A stretch of DNA of 62,662 nt from Noviherbaspirillum aerium (lineage in GTDB: Bacteria; Pseudomonadota; Gammaproteobacteria; Burkholderiales; Burkholderiaceae_D): the NCBI RefSeq assembly GCF_008929045.1, contig NZ_VFAH01000031.1:1-62662 (forward strand). The letters run 5' to 3'. Positions 38,988 through 48,229 of this stretch are shown here, piece after piece. The position numbers and the translations under genes were made by a program. Every line of letters begins with the position of its first letter. Position 1 is the first letter of the stretch. The notes beneath the pieces are model-generated. The model was given only the letters and a program-made list of their open reading frames with translations, was not told where the DNA came from and searched no databases.

Positions 38988-39401
38988 ATGAAAGACATCG
39001 AGCTGCGTACCAAAGTCGCGGATAGCGAAAAGATCACGATCAATCTTGGTCCCATCGATCTCGGGCAGATCGATCTCCTCGTGCAGGAAGGCTTCTATGC
39101 AAACCGGACCGACCTGATCCGTACCGCGATACGCAACCAGATTGGTTCCCATGCCGAGGCTGTTCGCCAGACAGTCATGCGCAGGAGTCTGGTGCTTGGC
39201 TTGCAGCATTTTTCACGCGCCGATCTGGAGGCTGTCCGGCAATCCGGGCAGATCCTGCAGATCAGGGTGCTGGGCATGGCCAGCATCGACAGCGATGTCA
39301 CGCCCGAACTGGCAATGGAAACGATTGAATCCATCACCGTACTGGGCGCATTCCATGCCAGCCCGGCCGTCAAGGCGGCTCTCGCAGGCCGCATACGATA
39401 A
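38988..39401 (+). CDS. CopG family ribbon-helix-helix regulator
   Basis: 137 aa from ATG 38988. The N-terminal half KITINLGPIDLGQIDLLVQEGFYANRTDLIRTAIRNQI is a ribbon-helix-helix dimer fold. The C-terminal extension (LGMASIDSDVTPELAMETIESITVLGAFHASPAVKAAL) is conserved in homologues upstream of PHA depolymerase genes. It lies 35 bp ahead of the depolymerase gene, so probably regulates it. The promoter contains repeated CCATCCA sites. Confidence 0.85.
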   Translation: MKDIELRTKVADSEKITINLGPIDLGQIDLLVQEGFYANRTDLIRTAIRNQIGSHAEAVRQTVMRRSLVLGLQHFSRADLEAVRQSGQILQIRVLGMASIDSDVTPELAMETIESITVLGAFHASPAVKAALAGRIR

Positions 39402-39436
39402 CGCGATAAAGCGATAACGAATTCTGAAAGCTCAAT

Positions 39437-40738
39437 ATGAAACTGAATGAACACTTTCTCGCGCAAATGCGCGAGGCCGCCTCGCTGCTCCAGACTTCCG
39501 GTCCGACGGCAGCCAGCGAAGCCATACAACGCGCGCTCGGCGCCGCCGGCCTGACAGGCAGCGGTCCCGGAGCCTTCAATGACACGAGTGATGCCGCCGC
39601 TGGCAATACCGTCGGCGCGGAGGACTTCATCGACATCAATCCCGCCTTCAAGGAAGGCATGAGGTCGAAGGCGGACATGCGCGGCATGCTGGAACGCATG
39701 CGCAGCCGTTCCGGCATGCCATGGCGCAGGCCATCGGTGCAGGACGCCGAAGAGGTTCAGGACGTTGAAGAGGCGGAGGCTCGCGGCGACGAAGCTGCAA
39801 GGCGCCGCACGCCGGAGGAGGGCAAAGGCCGGTTCCTTTCCGGTTCCTGCACCAACCGCGCCGGCACCCGCTCCTACAAGCTTTATGTGCCGACTTCCTA
39901 TCGCGGCGAACCGTTGCCGCTAGTGGTGATGCTGCATGGCTGCAAGCAGAATCCCGAGGACTTCGCCGCCGGCACGGGAATGAACCGGCTGGCCGAGCAG
40001 CACAACTGCCTGGTCCTCTATCCGGGGCAGGCGGTCAAGGCCAACGGCTCGAACTGCTGGAACTGGTTCAATCCGTCGGACCAGCGCCGCGCCCACGGCG
40101 AACCTTCCATCCTTGCCGACATGACGCGGCAGGTCATGCAGGAATACAGCATCGATCCTGAGCGTGTCTATGTGGCGGGGCTGTCCGCCGGCGGCGCGAT
40201 GGCGGCCATCATGGCGGCGAGGTATCCCGAGGTGTATGCGGCGGCGGCCATCCATTCCGGGCTTCCGGTCGGCTCGGCGCATGATGTTGCCTCGGCCTTC
40301 GGCGCGATGCATGGAGGTGGAGTTGGAGTTGGAGTTGGAGGCCAGGCGCCGGCGGCCGCGCCTTGCGAGCAACCGGTTCCGGTCATCGTCTTCCATGGAG
40401 ACCGCGACCATACCGTGCATCCGGACAATGGCCGCAAGGTGCTTGCCCAATGCATGGGCGTGGCGGCAGACGCTGGCGCCGGCGGGAGCGCCGCGCATGG
40501 AACGTATAACAGCAGCGCCACCCGGGGCAAGACCGCGCGCGGACGTGCCTATACGCAGACCGTCTATCAGGACAAGGATGGTCGGTCGGTCGCCGAGCAT
40601 TGGGCCATCCACGGCGCGGGACATGCATGGTCCGGCGGCAGCAAGGCGGGCTCCTATACGGATCCGAAGGGGCCGGATGCGTCGTCCGAAATGATGCGCT
40701 TCTTCCTTGCGCATCCGCGCAAAGCGACGCGACAATGA
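39437..40738 (+). CDS. PHB depolymerase family esterase (LpqC-like)
   Basis: 433 aa. Alpha/beta hydrolase of extracellular short-chain PHA depolymerase type 1 relatives. Residues 1-140 are a variable helix-rich region; the catalytic domain begins at [13 protein letters not shown] with [11 protein letters not shown] (oxyanion), GLSAGGAM (nucleophile Ser250), [10 protein letters not shown] and [11 protein letters not shown] GlyVal linker is coded by a hexanucleotide repeat (40313-40342). No classical signal peptide, so it may act inside the cell on polymer granules, or on other esters. Confidence 0.88.
   Translation: MKLNEHFLAQMREAASLLQTSGPTAASEAIQRALGAAGLTGSGPGAFNDTSDAAAGNTVGAEDFIDINPAFKEGMRSKADMRGMLERMRSRSGMPWRRPSVQDAEEVQDVEEAEARGDEAARRRTPEEGKGRFLSGSCTNRAGTRSYKLYVPTSYRGEPLPLVVMLHGCKQNPEDFAAGTGMNRLAEQHNCLVLYPGQAVKANGSNCWNWFNPSDQRRAHGEPSILADMTRQVMQEYSIDPERVYVAGLSAGGAMAAIMAARYPEVYAAAAIHSGLPVGSAHDVASAFGAMHGGGVGVGVGGQAPAAAPCEQPVPVIVFHGDRDHTVHPDNGRKVLAQCMGVAADAGAGGSAAHGTYNSSATRGKTARGRAYTQTVYQDKDGRSVAEHWAIHGAGHAWSGGSKAGSYTDPKGPDASSEMMRFFLAHPRKATRQ
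40313..40342 (+). repeat. Hexanucleotide microsatellite inside the depolymerase gene
   Basis: GGAGGT, three GGAGTT units, then GGAGGC, in frame, giving GlyVal repeats. Slippage would lengthen or shorten the linker without breaking the frame. Confidence 0.8.
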
Positions 40739-40832
40739 CTTGTCGCCGGATGCAGGCCTGATGTGCTCCTGCATCCTCGCTCGATCATGATGCAGCCGGC
40801 GATGCGGTGCACTCCGCCGCATCCAGGCTCAT

Positions 40833-41213
40833 TCATGCATGCCGGCGCGCATAGTCGAGGGCATCGGCAAGACGGTCGTAGCGATAGCTTTGATAATGGT
40901 AATGCCGGCCGTCGAACCTTACCTGAAGCTGATCCATCTGGCGCTGCTCGCTTTCGCTTGGCATCATGGGCGGCGTCCATGCAGAGGCTTCGTCATCAGG
41001 CGCTCCCGTTTGGGCGCTTCGCCCCTGATCCAGTCTTGCATAAGCCAGCGCATCCTTGAGGACATCGTAGCAATACTGCCCATAGCGGTAGGTGCGCCCG
41101 TCGAAGCGGACGTGCAGCTCCGACATCTGGAGGGCATCGGCATCGGATGGCTGAAAAAAATCAGTCGCCGTATCCGGCCGCGACGGCTTGCCTGCCGCAT
41201 CGAGATTCATCAT
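40833..41213 (-). CDS. Unknown protein with a duplicated 33-residue YRY module
   Basis: 126 aa. Two copies of one module: QMSELHVRFDGRTYRYGQYCYD...LAYARL (about 29-61) and QMDQLQVRFDGRHYHYQSYRYD...LDYARRH (about 92-125), joined by an acidic linker. Each has VRFDGR-x-Y-x-Y and a D-ALxYAR helix. GAGGCAG lies before the ATG. No signal peptide or membrane segment, and no family recognised. A beta-beta-helix module repeated twice suggests a binding function; the ligand is unknown. Confidence 0.65.
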   Translation of the reverse strand: MMNLDAAGKPSRPDTATDFFQPSDADALQMSELHVRFDGRTYRYGQYCYDVLKDALAYARLDQGRSAQTGAPDDEASAWTPPMMPSESEQRQMDQLQVRFDGRHYHYQSYRYDRLADALDYARRHA

Positions 41214-41842
41214 GGTCTGCCTCTTTGAAAGAAAGAGAAACGCTATCCGTCATCGAATAGCTGGTGGATGGATGAAAATGCTCGTTGCGTTCGTTCCCCC
41301 GGACTGTGATATCTTGCAGCAGCAGCTGGCAAGTCAAGGCAAGTCAATCTGCGGTCGCGCAGGCGGGTATCCGACATCAAGTCATGAACAGCCTGCTTTC
41401 ACTATATGAGCCGGCAAGCATTTCACCCAGGCTTATTTGGATCGCCGAGGCTATTGCCTAGGGATTGGGAAATCTTCTTGCTGGATTCCAAGGCGCCGGG
41501 TTGGCATAAGGCAAGCCGGACCGCTACCGAAATATCGGGATATCGGCGCCCGAACAAAGGCAAGGAAAGAGAATTATCAAGGTTATCGATGTCGATGACC
41601 CGCATGATGGTTGCAGGAAGATGGCAAGACATCTCATCTCAATAGTGCCGGGCATTTCTCTCTCCCTCTTTTTATCAAGCCCCGTCCATCAATACCTACT
41701 GGTTATAGGTTAATGGCTACAGGCTGCGGGCCATAGCGCAGTGGCGGGCATTCGCGAGACCCGCGCGCCAGGCATGATGATGCATTCATCTTGAAGCGTG
41801 CCGGGCATTTCCCTTCCATAAGATTTTCATAAGGATCATGCA
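41214..41842. other. Intergenic region, 41.2-41.8 kb
   Basis: 630 bp without a supportable gene; an 79-codon frame at 41406-41645 has no ribosome-binding site or family. A phrase GTGCCGGGCATTTC occurs twice (about 41646 and 41799). Otherwise nothing recognised. Confidence 0.5.
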
Positions 41843-42115
41843 ATGAGCCATACCACCAAAGAACCGTACCTGACCAACGAAGGCGTGATCTTTACCGTCA
41901 TCGTCGATTCCCTGAAGCGCGAATGCCTGATCAAGGAAGAGGCATTGCAGCAGCTGTCGTCAAAGAATGCCGACGCTTCCACGGTCGGCATGATGGAGGT
42001 ATTCCATGCGTTTGAAGGCAAGATCAACGGCGTGGCAAGACGCCTTGTCGCCGCGGGAGTGCAGGGCACACCGCTGGTGCTGAGCCGCAATACATTCGCA
42101 GGACCGCCGCGCTAG
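41843..42115 (+). CDS. DUF1488-like small protein
   Basis: 90 aa. The order NEGVIFTVIVDSLKRECLIKEEALQQL then FHAFEGKINGVARRLVAAG and LVLSRNTF follows DUF1488 proteins, in which a substituted base-binding Cys and a long helix are kept. AAGGATC lies ahead of the start. Function of the family is unknown. It stands alone in a repeat-rich stretch. Confidence 0.6.
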   Translation: MSHTTKEPYLTNEGVIFTVIVDSLKRECLIKEEALQQLSSKNADASTVGMMEVFHAFEGKINGVARRLVAAGVQGTPLVLSRNTFAGPPR

Positions 42116-42138
42116 AACGTTTTCGGCTTGACTGGACC

Positions 42139-42172
42139 AGGGCCTGCTCACACTTGATTCGGGAGTGCGAAG
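42139..42172 (+). repeat. Dispersed 35-bp element, copy 2
   Basis: AGGGCCTGCTCACACTTGA then TTCGGGAGTGCGAAG; matches the complement of 26288-26322 at all but four or five positions. Confidence 0.75.
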
Positions 42173-42225
42173 GCGCCGTAGGCGTTGCAGGGCTAGACGC
42201 GACGACGCGTCGTAGCGGTGCTACG

Positions 42226-42296
42226 GCAAGGAGTCACAACGCAGTGCCAGTGCCAATCTGTCCGGGGCGGCAGGCAGGCCAGTGTGAAACCGCTCT
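42226..42296 (+). repeat. Dispersed 72-bp repeat, copy B
   Basis: Same-strand match to 2989-3060 (about 60 of 72 bases, one gap). Follows the 35-bp element here, but the MITE-like element at the other site. Confidence 0.75.
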
Positions 42297-42740
42297 CAGC
42301 ATGGACCGCGCGCCGCGCGCGTGCGTGTTCTTGTGCCGATATCGAACGGGACAAAGCCCGCGCCGGACGTTGCGGAATAAAAAGGCTTTCGGGCTGATCG
42401 CCCCGCCTGTGATATAGTTTGCCTGTCCGATGGCAGATTGCCCGTTTGGTCAGAGTCAGGTTCTTGTTCCTCATATCCCGCCTCTTCCCGTCCTTCGGCC
42501 ATGCATGGAGTCGCACCGACCCCGGCATGATCCGACCGCCTTCATCGTTCGTTACTGCATCATCGCTGCCTTTCAACGGCGGTTGATACGCTCCGGCACA
42601 GTTCGTCGCACGCGACGGGCAAGTGATGTGCTGGCCATTCACGCTGTCGCTTGCATGTCCGTAAGTGTGCCGATCCGCGCGCCGCGCCCGCGATCTCAAC
42701 GCTATGTCACTGCAGGCGCAATACGATACTGGAAAACTCA

Positions 42741-43001
42741 ATGTCTAAAGAAGATCTGCTGGAAATGATGGGCCAAGTCACCGAGGTCCTGCCGGATTCG
42801 CGCTTTCGCGTGGACCTGGAAAACGGCCACAAGCTTATTGCCTATACCTCGGGGAAAATGCGCCAGCATCACATACGCATACTGGCCGGCGACAAGGTGT
42901 CGATCGAAATGTCGCCTTATGATCTGAGCAAGGGACGGATTACCTTCCGCCATCTTGAAAAGCGCGGTCCTGCGCCCTCAGGCTATCAGCGCCGCCGCTG
43001 A
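42741..43001 (+). CDS. infA: Translation initiation factor IF-1 (second copy)
   Basis: 86 aa. OB-fold protein: [57 protein letters not shown] (written here in parts) follows bacterial IF-1. It is about 14 residues longer than usual, with a basic tail [16 protein letters not shown]. Betaproteobacteria usually have the main infA in the ribosomal-protein cluster and a second one near cold-shock genes, which is what the neighbouring csp suggests. Confidence 0.9.
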   Translation: MSKEDLLEMMGQVTEVLPDSRFRVDLENGHKLIAYTSGKMRQHHIRILAGDKVSIEMSPYDLSKGRITFRHLEKRGPAPSGYQRRR

Positions 43002-43289
43002 TAGCGCAATACACCCGCTATAGGGCTGTCCACGTCAAGGCCGTCATTACGTGAACATTCCCTGTACGCAAGCACGATACGAAAATAAGCAAAGTATCGT
43101 TAGGACATTTCAGGTTTGGTCTGTATAGTGGGTTTCATGCTTGTATCAAGTCGTTGTTGTTGGTCTCTTTCCCGTATTGCTCTTTGCCGAGCCATTCCCG
43201 TTTGATTTCCTTCGGTAGTCTTTCTTGATCTCAGGCCCATCCTGGGTGATATGCCCTTATTTTCAGAATTTTCCAAAGGAAGCAAACAA

Positions 43290-43499
43290 ATGAGTACTCA
43301 ATCCGGCACAGTAAAATGGTTCAACGACGCCAAGGGCTTCGGCTTCATCACACCGGACAACGGCGGCGGCGATCTGTTTGCCCATTTCCAGGACATCCAG
43401 TCGAACGGCTTCAAAAGCCTGAGCGAGAACCAGCGCGTCTCGTTCGAGCGCAGCACCGGTCCGAAGGGTGAAAAGGCGAGCAACATCCGCGTCATCTAA
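43290..43499 (+). CDS. Cold shock protein (CspA family)
   Basis: 69 aa. [19 protein letters not shown] and [13 protein letters not shown] hold the RNP1 and RNP2 RNA-binding motifs of the cold-shock domain. AAAGGAAG precedes ATG 43290. The 288-bp upstream segment is probably the long, thermo-sensing leader usual for csp genes. RNA chaperone in the cytoplasm. Confidence 0.97.
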   Translation: MSTQSGTVKWFNDAKGFGFITPDNGGGDLFAHFQDIQSNGFKSLSENQRVSFERSTGPKGEKASNIRVI

Positions 43500-43636
43500 G
43501 TTTTCGCACTGCTGCGCATGCAAAGAAGCGCATGCAAAGAACAGATGCGGCACGCAGGTGCTGCAATTGATTGGACGTCGGTTTTCCTGACCGACCTCCA
43601 TCCGAAACCAATCCGGCAATAATGCAAAGAGTGGGG

Positions 43637-43696
43637 CACCATGCAGATAGCACGGGCTCCGGGTTCAATCCAGCGACACCATGCAGATAGCACGGG
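43637..43696 (+). repeat. Tandem 40-bp repeat
   Basis: CACCATGCAGATAGCACGGG begins at 43637 and again at 43677; the rest of each 40-bp unit is only weakly alike. Confidence 0.8.
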
Positions 43697-43735
43697 TCGC
43701 GGATTGAAAAGCGTTAATGCCGGTAGTAGTTCAGG

Positions 43736-43757
43736 GCTCGCCTCGGCGGGCTTTTTT
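43736..43757 (+). terminator. Terminator after csp region
   Basis: Stem GCTCGCC/GGCGGGC (one G-T pair) with a tight loop, followed by TTTTTT. No + strand gene other than csp precedes it. Confidence 0.8.
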
Positions 43758-43839
43758 CATTTCTGGCCGGACAATATGTCGGTCAGCGTGCCGCTGCGCT
43801 CGTGGATGCATCGGCCGCTGCGCATGCCGGGAAATCCGT

Positions 43840-45066
43840 TCAGGCGGGCAGCACAAAGAACTTCATCGGATCGACGCGCCACTTTTCCGCCGACTGGTAG
43901 CTCTGGATCTTGTCGCCGCCACCCATTCCCAGCGGCTTGGACAGGTCGACCTGCACCGGCTTGATATAGGTATTGGACTTGGTGCTGAAGAACACATTCA
44001 CCTTGGGCGACAGCAGGTTGGTTTCATGCGGTTCGGTGACCACGCCGAGCCGCCCCGATTCCAGCAGGACGAGTGTGCCGACCGGATAGATGCCGACGCA
44101 GCGCATGAAGCTTTGCACTTGCTGCGGATTGAAATGGAACTTGCTCCATTCGAAGATCTTGCGCAGGGCTTCGGCCGCCGGCAGGCCCTTGTGGTAGCAG
44201 CGGTCGGCGGTGATCGCGTCATACACGTCGACGATGGCCGCCATCTGCGCCATCGTGCTGATTTGCTCCCCCGGCAGCTTGTCGGGATAGCCGCTGCCGT
44301 CCATGCGCTCGTGATGATGCAGGGTGATATCGAGCGGGATCTCGCCGACGCCGGGCGTTTTCAGCAATATGTCGTAGCCGTCCTTCGGATGGCGGCGGAT
44401 GATGTCGAATTCCGCATCGGTCAGCCGGCCAGGCTTGTTGAGCACTTCATCGGGCACCAGCGCCTTGCCGGTATCGTGCAGAAGTCCACCGAGTCCGGCC
44501 TGGCGCGTCGATTCCGCATCCATGCCGGCGGAGCGGCAGAAGGCTACCAGCAGGGTGCAGACGCTGACCGAATGCAGGAAGGTATAGTCGTCCTTGTTCT
44601 TGATGCGCAGCAGTCCGGTCAGTGCGCCGGGATTGCGCAGGATGGACTCGGTGATGTTCTGCACCACCGGCTCGACCTGGTCGAGTTCGATCGCCTTGCC
44701 GAGGCGGGCATCGTGCATGACGGTGCGTACCAGCTGATGTGCCTGATTCTTGACTTGCGCCGCGCGGGCCAGTTCATCGGCGACGGAAATGCGAATCACC
44801 GGCGCTGGTTCGCGGCGGGCGATGTCGACCATTTCCTTCTCCAGCACCTGGCGGGCTTCTTCGGCGGTCGGTGCATGCGCGGCATCCAGACCCTTGCTGG
44901 TGTCGATATACACCTCGTGGATGCCGGCGTCGATGATCTTGCGGATTTCGTCTTCGGACGTCAGGAGCAGGCGGCTGCGAACGAAGGGATGGTCCATCCA
45001 GTGACAGCTGAGATCATGGATGAACATGCCAACCCGCAGTTCGCGCACGCCGATTTTCTTGATCAT
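43840..45066 (-). CDS. HD-GYP domain cyclic-di-GMP phosphodiesterase
   Basis: 408 aa. N-terminal DUF3391 domain (IGVRELRVGMFIHDL...), then an HD-GYP domain: LLHDTGKALVP holds the HD pair, HHERMDGSGYPDKLPGEQI the GYP part, and a C-terminal AGILRCVG-like segment follows. It degrades cyclic-di-GMP. GGGGGAG precedes the start. No transmembrane segment, so cytosolic. Confidence 0.93.
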   Translation of the reverse strand: MIKKIGVRELRVGMFIHDLSCHWMDHPFVRSRLLLTSEDEIRKIIDAGIHEVYIDTSKGLDAAHAPTAEEARQVLEKEMVDIARREPAPVIRISVADELARAAQVKNQAHQLVRTVMHDARLGKAIELDQVEPVVQNITESILRNPGALTGLLRIKNKDDYTFLHSVSVCTLLVAFCRSAGMDAESTRQAGLGGLLHDTGKALVPDEVLNKPGRLTDAEFDIIRRHPKDGYDILLKTPGVGEIPLDITLHHHERMDGSGYPDKLPGEQISTMAQMAAIVDVYDAITADRCYHKGLPAAEALRKIFEWSKFHFNPQQVQSFMRCVGIYPVGTLVLLESGRLGVVTEPHETNLLSPKVNVFFSTKSNTYIKPVQVDLSKPLGMGGGDKIQSYQSAEKWRVDPMKFFVLPA

Positions 45067-45174
45067 CGGACTCCCCCTGTATTACCGACTGAATGAATGT
45101 GGCTTTGCAGCAAGCAACGAGTATAACCTTGGAACGCCGCCGCATGGCGGCCGCGCGCCTATTACCGGAAATTG

Positions 45175-45954
45175 TCAGCCGCGCGGTGCGGGCAGGGATT
45201 CGGGCCGCCCGAACACCGTCGTGTAAGTGGGATAGAACGAGCAGTACATGACCACCGTCAGCATCAGCGACAGCGGCAGCAGCACCAGCATCACGACGAA
45301 GGGCTTGGAAATCAGCAGTGCAACGATGCTGCTCACGATGACCGGCACCAGCACACCGATCAGCAGCCAGGCCAGTCCATACACCAGGAAGGCCTTGCCG
45401 GCGCGCTTGACGGCGAAGAAGCTGTAGAAGATCGCCTTGCCGATGCCCATCTTCTGCCATGCAATCAGCGGCGCCGCATACCAGAAGGCCATGGCCGCCG
45501 GCGTGTACACCAGCGCCGACAACATCATGCCGAGCGACATGTTGGAATTGCGGATGGTTTCCGCATCCATCGCCTTGTTGCTGCTCATGACCTGCCAGAA
45601 CACGCCGCCGTCGATCAGCGCCGATGCCGCGATGGCGGCCACCGCGGCGATCAGGTAGAGAAAGCCGAGCTTGACCAGTGACAGGAAGGCGGGCGAACGA
45701 AAACCCGCCAGCAGCAGGTTGGGGTAGACCTTCTTGCCGTCTTCGACCTGCACGCAGGCCTGCATGAAGGCCATGGAAAACACCGGGATCAGCACCATCG
45801 GGAGGATCTGGCCCAGGAGCGGCAGAATGCCGACCACCACCATCAGGAACATGTAGGCGAGAAACAGCGTCGACATTTCGGCCGGCTGCTTGCGGAACAA
45901 GGCGAAGCCCTGCTTGACCCAGAGCCAGCCGGCGTTTGCGGGCAGTTTTTCCAT
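45175..45954 (-). CDS. BPSS1780 family membrane protein
   Basis: 259 aa integral membrane protein. About six hydrophobic helices (FLAYMFLMVVVGILPLLGQIL, LGFLYLIAAVAAIAASALI, FLVYGLAWLLIGVLVPVIVSSIVAL). MEKLPANAGWLWVKQGFALFRKQPA is the family N terminus. It sits directly behind thrB (stop of thrB two bases before the ATG), an arrangement kept in Burkholderiales. Function unknown. Confidence 0.88.
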   Translation of the reverse strand: MEKLPANAGWLWVKQGFALFRKQPAEMSTLFLAYMFLMVVVGILPLLGQILPMVLIPVFSMAFMQACVQVEDGKKVYPNLLLAGFRSPAFLSLVKLGFLYLIAAVAAIAASALIDGGVFWQVMSSNKAMDAETIRNSNMSLGMMLSALVYTPAAMAFWYAAPLIAWQKMGIGKAIFYSFFAVKRAGKAFLVYGLAWLLIGVLVPVIVSSIVALLISKPFVVMLVLLPLSLMLTVVMYCSFYPTYTTVFGRPESLPAPRG

Positions 45955-45956
45955 GT

Positions 45957-46913
45957 TCAGAACAGTTCCGGAACCGGGTTATCAATGCGCTGGCGCAGTA
46001 TCCGCTCGAAATGCGTCGGATCGTGCGGCGTCAGCATCTCCGCTTCGCGCGGCATGTGGAAATCGTACAGGCGCGACAGCCAGAAACGCAGGGCGCCGGC
46101 CTGCAGCATCGGCCGCCATGCTTCCTGTTCGGCGGCGGTGAACGGGCGCACCGCATGATAGGCATCGAGCAGGGCGCGCACCCGCGCATGGTCGAGGGCG
46201 CCGCTGTCGAGATCGATGCACCAGTCGTTGACGGTGACAGCGACGTCGAAGATCCAGGTGTCGCAGCCGGCGAAATAGAAATCGAAGAAGCCGGTGAGGC
46301 GCTCGCCGTCAAACATCACGTTGTTGCGGAACAGGTCCGCATGCACCGGCCCGTGCGGCAGCTCGCGGTAGGTTGTCGAAGCGGCAAAGGCTTCCTGCGC
46401 ATGCAGCTCGGCCCGCAGCAGATGCCGGTTGTCTTCCGACAGGTAGGGCAGCACCGTCGGCGTGGTCATTCGCCACCAGTCCAGGCCGCGCAGATTGGGC
46501 TGGCGGATGTGGAAATCCCGGCCGGCGAGATGCATCTTCGCCAGCATCGCGCCGACCGCCGCGCAGTGCACCGGGCGCGGATCGAGCTGTGAACTGCCTT
46601 CCAGCTTGGTCACGATGGATGCCGGCTTGCCGTGCAGGGAGTGAATGATCTCGCCCGCGTGGTTGGCGACCGGCGCCGGCACCAGCACGCCGCGCTCGGC
46701 CAGATGGCGCATCAGGTGCAGGTAGAACGGCAGCTGGGCGAAGGTCAGCTTTTCGAAAATGGTCAGTACGTATTCGCCCTTCTCGGTGGTCAGGAAGAAA
46801 TTGGTGTTCTCGATGCCGGAGGAAATGCCCTTGATTGCGAGGGGTTTGCCAAGATTGAACTGGGGCATCCAGTCGGTAAGGTCATCAAGGCTGACCGGGG
46901 TGAATACTGCCAT
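45957..46913 (-). CDS. thrB: Homoserine kinase (type II, aminoglycoside phosphotransferase fold)
   Basis: 318 aa from ATG 46913. Makes O-phosphohomoserine for threonine. [37 protein letters not shown] (catalytic loop, His-Ala-Asp) and [16 protein letters not shown] (Mg2+ Asp) match the ThrB_II family. The gene order polA-DUF2782-thrB-BPSS1780 is conserved in related bacteria. Alternative starts lie upstream in frame but lack support. Confidence 0.95.
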   Translation of the reverse strand: MAVFTPVSLDDLTDWMPQFNLGKPLAIKGISSGIENTNFFLTTEKGEYVLTIFEKLTFAQLPFYLHLMRHLAERGVLVPAPVANHAGEIIHSLHGKPASIVTKLEGSSQLDPRPVHCAAVGAMLAKMHLAGRDFHIRQPNLRGLDWWRMTTPTVLPYLSEDNRHLLRAELHAQEAFAASTTYRELPHGPVHADLFRNNVMFDGERLTGFFDFYFAGCDTWIFDVAVTVNDWCIDLDSGALDHARVRALLDAYHAVRPFTAAEQEAWRPMLQAGALRFWLSRLYDFHMPREAEMLTPHDPTHFERILRQRIDNPVPELF

Positions 46914-46948
46914 GAGCGAAATGTAATGTGGGTTCTGAATAGGGATGC

Positions 46949-47386
46949 TTACTTGGCGGCCGGTGCGGCTGCGGGCGCGGGCGGCGGAGGAACCTGGGCC
47001 GCTTGCGCCGCTTCGGCTTCCCTGGCTTCCTTCGAGCGGCTCAGGTCGAACTCCAGCACTTCCCATTGCGGTGCGCGCAGGAAGCTGCCCTGGGCATCGC
47101 CGGGCAGGGCGCTGCCGGAAGAGTCGTTCGCCTTGAGCACATAGGTGCTCTTGCCGCTGGTGACTTGCACTTCCGTCACCTTGCCGCCGGGGGCGCGCTT
47201 TTCCACGGTGCGGGCACGCTGCTGATCGGGCTGGCGGATGGTGACGGCGGGTTCTTCGCCTTCCTCCAGCCTTTCCAGTTGCGGCGGCGGCGGAGCGGTA
47301 TTGCCGGATTGCTGAGCCGATGATGCCAGGGGTAGTGCGGCCGCGATGCAGGCCGCAAACATCGGCCAGGCCTTGAGTGTGCGCAT
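46949..47386 (-). CDS. DUF2782 family secreted protein
   Basis: 145 aa from ATG 47386. Signal peptide [24 protein letters not shown]. The core [39 protein letters not shown] is DUF2782; the tail is Ala/Pro-rich (APAAAPAAK). Likely periplasmic, function unknown. Between polA/LOG and thrB, same strand as thrB. Confidence 0.9.
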   Translation of the reverse strand: MRTLKAWPMFAACIAAALPLASSAQQSGNTAPPPPQLERLEEGEEPAVTIRQPDQQRARTVEKRAPGGKVTEVQVTSGKSTYVLKANDSSGSALPGDAQGSFLRAPQWEVLEFDLSRSKEAREAEAAQAAQVPPPPAPAAAPAAK

Positions 47387-47491
47387 AATAGTTGTCGATT
47401 GGTGAAGATGCCGGCAGGCGCGGCGGAAACAGCCCGCTCTCGCCCGACTGCAACATTTTAACAAAGCCCACTCCAGGCTTCGCACCTGAAG

Positions 47492-48229
47492 TTACAAATA
47501 GGCACCCGGTTCCTTGCTTTGCGTCGACAGCAGATCTTCCCTGGCTTCATAAAATGCAAAAATGGCATCGACGATGTTGGCCGGTTCGTCGATCACCTGC
47601 AGCAGATCCAGATCCTTGGCCTCGATCATGCCGTTGGCAAGAAGAGCGCTGCGGAACCAGTCCAGCAAGCCTTTCCAGAACGCCGTCCCAACCAGTATTA
47701 CAGGAATGCGGCGCGAGGTGCCGGTCTGGATCAAGGTTAAGACTTCGGTCAATTCGTCGAGCGTGCCGAAGCCGCCGGGCAGCACCACATAGGCATCCGC
47801 ATATTTGACGAAGGCAACCTTGCGCGCGAAGAAATGGCGGAAGCTGATGGAAATATCCTGCCAGGCATTGCTCTTCTGTTCGCGCGGCAGCTGGATATTC
47901 AACCCCACCGACGACGATGCGCCTTCGAAAGCGCCCTTGTTGGCGGCTTCCATGATGCCGGGCCCGCCGCCGGAAATGACCGCCAGACCGGCATCGGAAA
48001 GGCGGCGCGCGATATCGATGGCTTTCAGGTAGTCCGGATGGTCGACGGGAGTGCGCGCCGAGCCGAAAAGCGAGACCGCCGGACGCAGCTCGGCCAGCCT
48101 TTCGGTCGACTCGATAAACTCTGCCATAATCGTGAGCATATGCCACGACTCGCGCGCCTTCTTTTCGGTGGCGCGTGAAATGTCAGCCACCTGCCGCAGG
48201 CGCGGTACGTTTTTTCCCTTTGACACCAT
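47492..48229 (-). CDS. LOG family protein (cytokinin riboside 5'-monophosphate phosphoribohydrolase-like)
   Basis: 245 aa Rossmann-like enzyme, TIGR00730 type. [14 protein letters not shown] and [10 protein letters not shown] carry the PGGxGT nucleotide-binding motif and the catalytic Glu. LOG proteins cleave ribose-5-phosphate from nucleotide monophosphates. The long N-terminal helix [20 protein letters not shown] is usual in this subgroup. Start ATG 48229 touches the polA start with no gap. Confidence 0.92.
   Translation of the reverse strand: MVSKGKNVPRLRQVADISRATEKKARESWHMLTIMAEFIESTERLAELRPAVSLFGSARTPVDHPDYLKAIDIARRLSDAGLAVISGGGPGIMEAANKGAFEGASSSVGLNIQLPREQKSNAWQDISISFRHFFARKVAFVKYADAYVVLPGGFGTLDELTEVLTLIQTGTSRRIPVILVGTAFWKGLLDWFRSALLANGMIEAKDLDLLQVIDEPANIVDAIFAFYEAREDLLSTQSKEPGAYL

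Larger units (their letters stand above)
42116..42740. other. Repeat-bearing intergenic region before infA
   Basis: 625 bp. The left part carries a copy of the 35-bp element (42139-42172) and then copy B of the 72-bp repeat (42226-42296). The right part, up to the IF-1 gene, has no gene I can support and presumably includes the infA promoter. Confidence 0.6.
43500..43757 (+). ncRNA. Candidate small RNA or long 3' UTR with tandem repeat
   Basis: No open frame is supported. Two copies of CACCATGCAGATAGCACGGG lie 40 bp apart (43637 and 43677). A terminator (43736-43757) ends the unit 236 bp after the csp stop. This could be a csp 3' UTR-derived or independent small RNA; it is unproven. A strand-specific transcript would decide. 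Confidence 0.35.

Noticed and set aside
41406-41645. 79-codon plus-strand frame
   Set aside because: No ribosome-binding site, no recognisable sequence, and poor codon pattern.
43660-43682. String GGGTTCAATCC-AGCGACACCA looking like the 3' end of a tRNA
   Set aside because: No matching acceptor stem, D-arm or anticodon arm can be folded upstream, and the T-stem does not pair, so not called as a tRNA.
43637-43696. CRISPR-like spacing of two 20-bp repeats
   Set aside because: Only two units, no cas genes, and the intervening part is only 20 bp; a plain tandem duplication.
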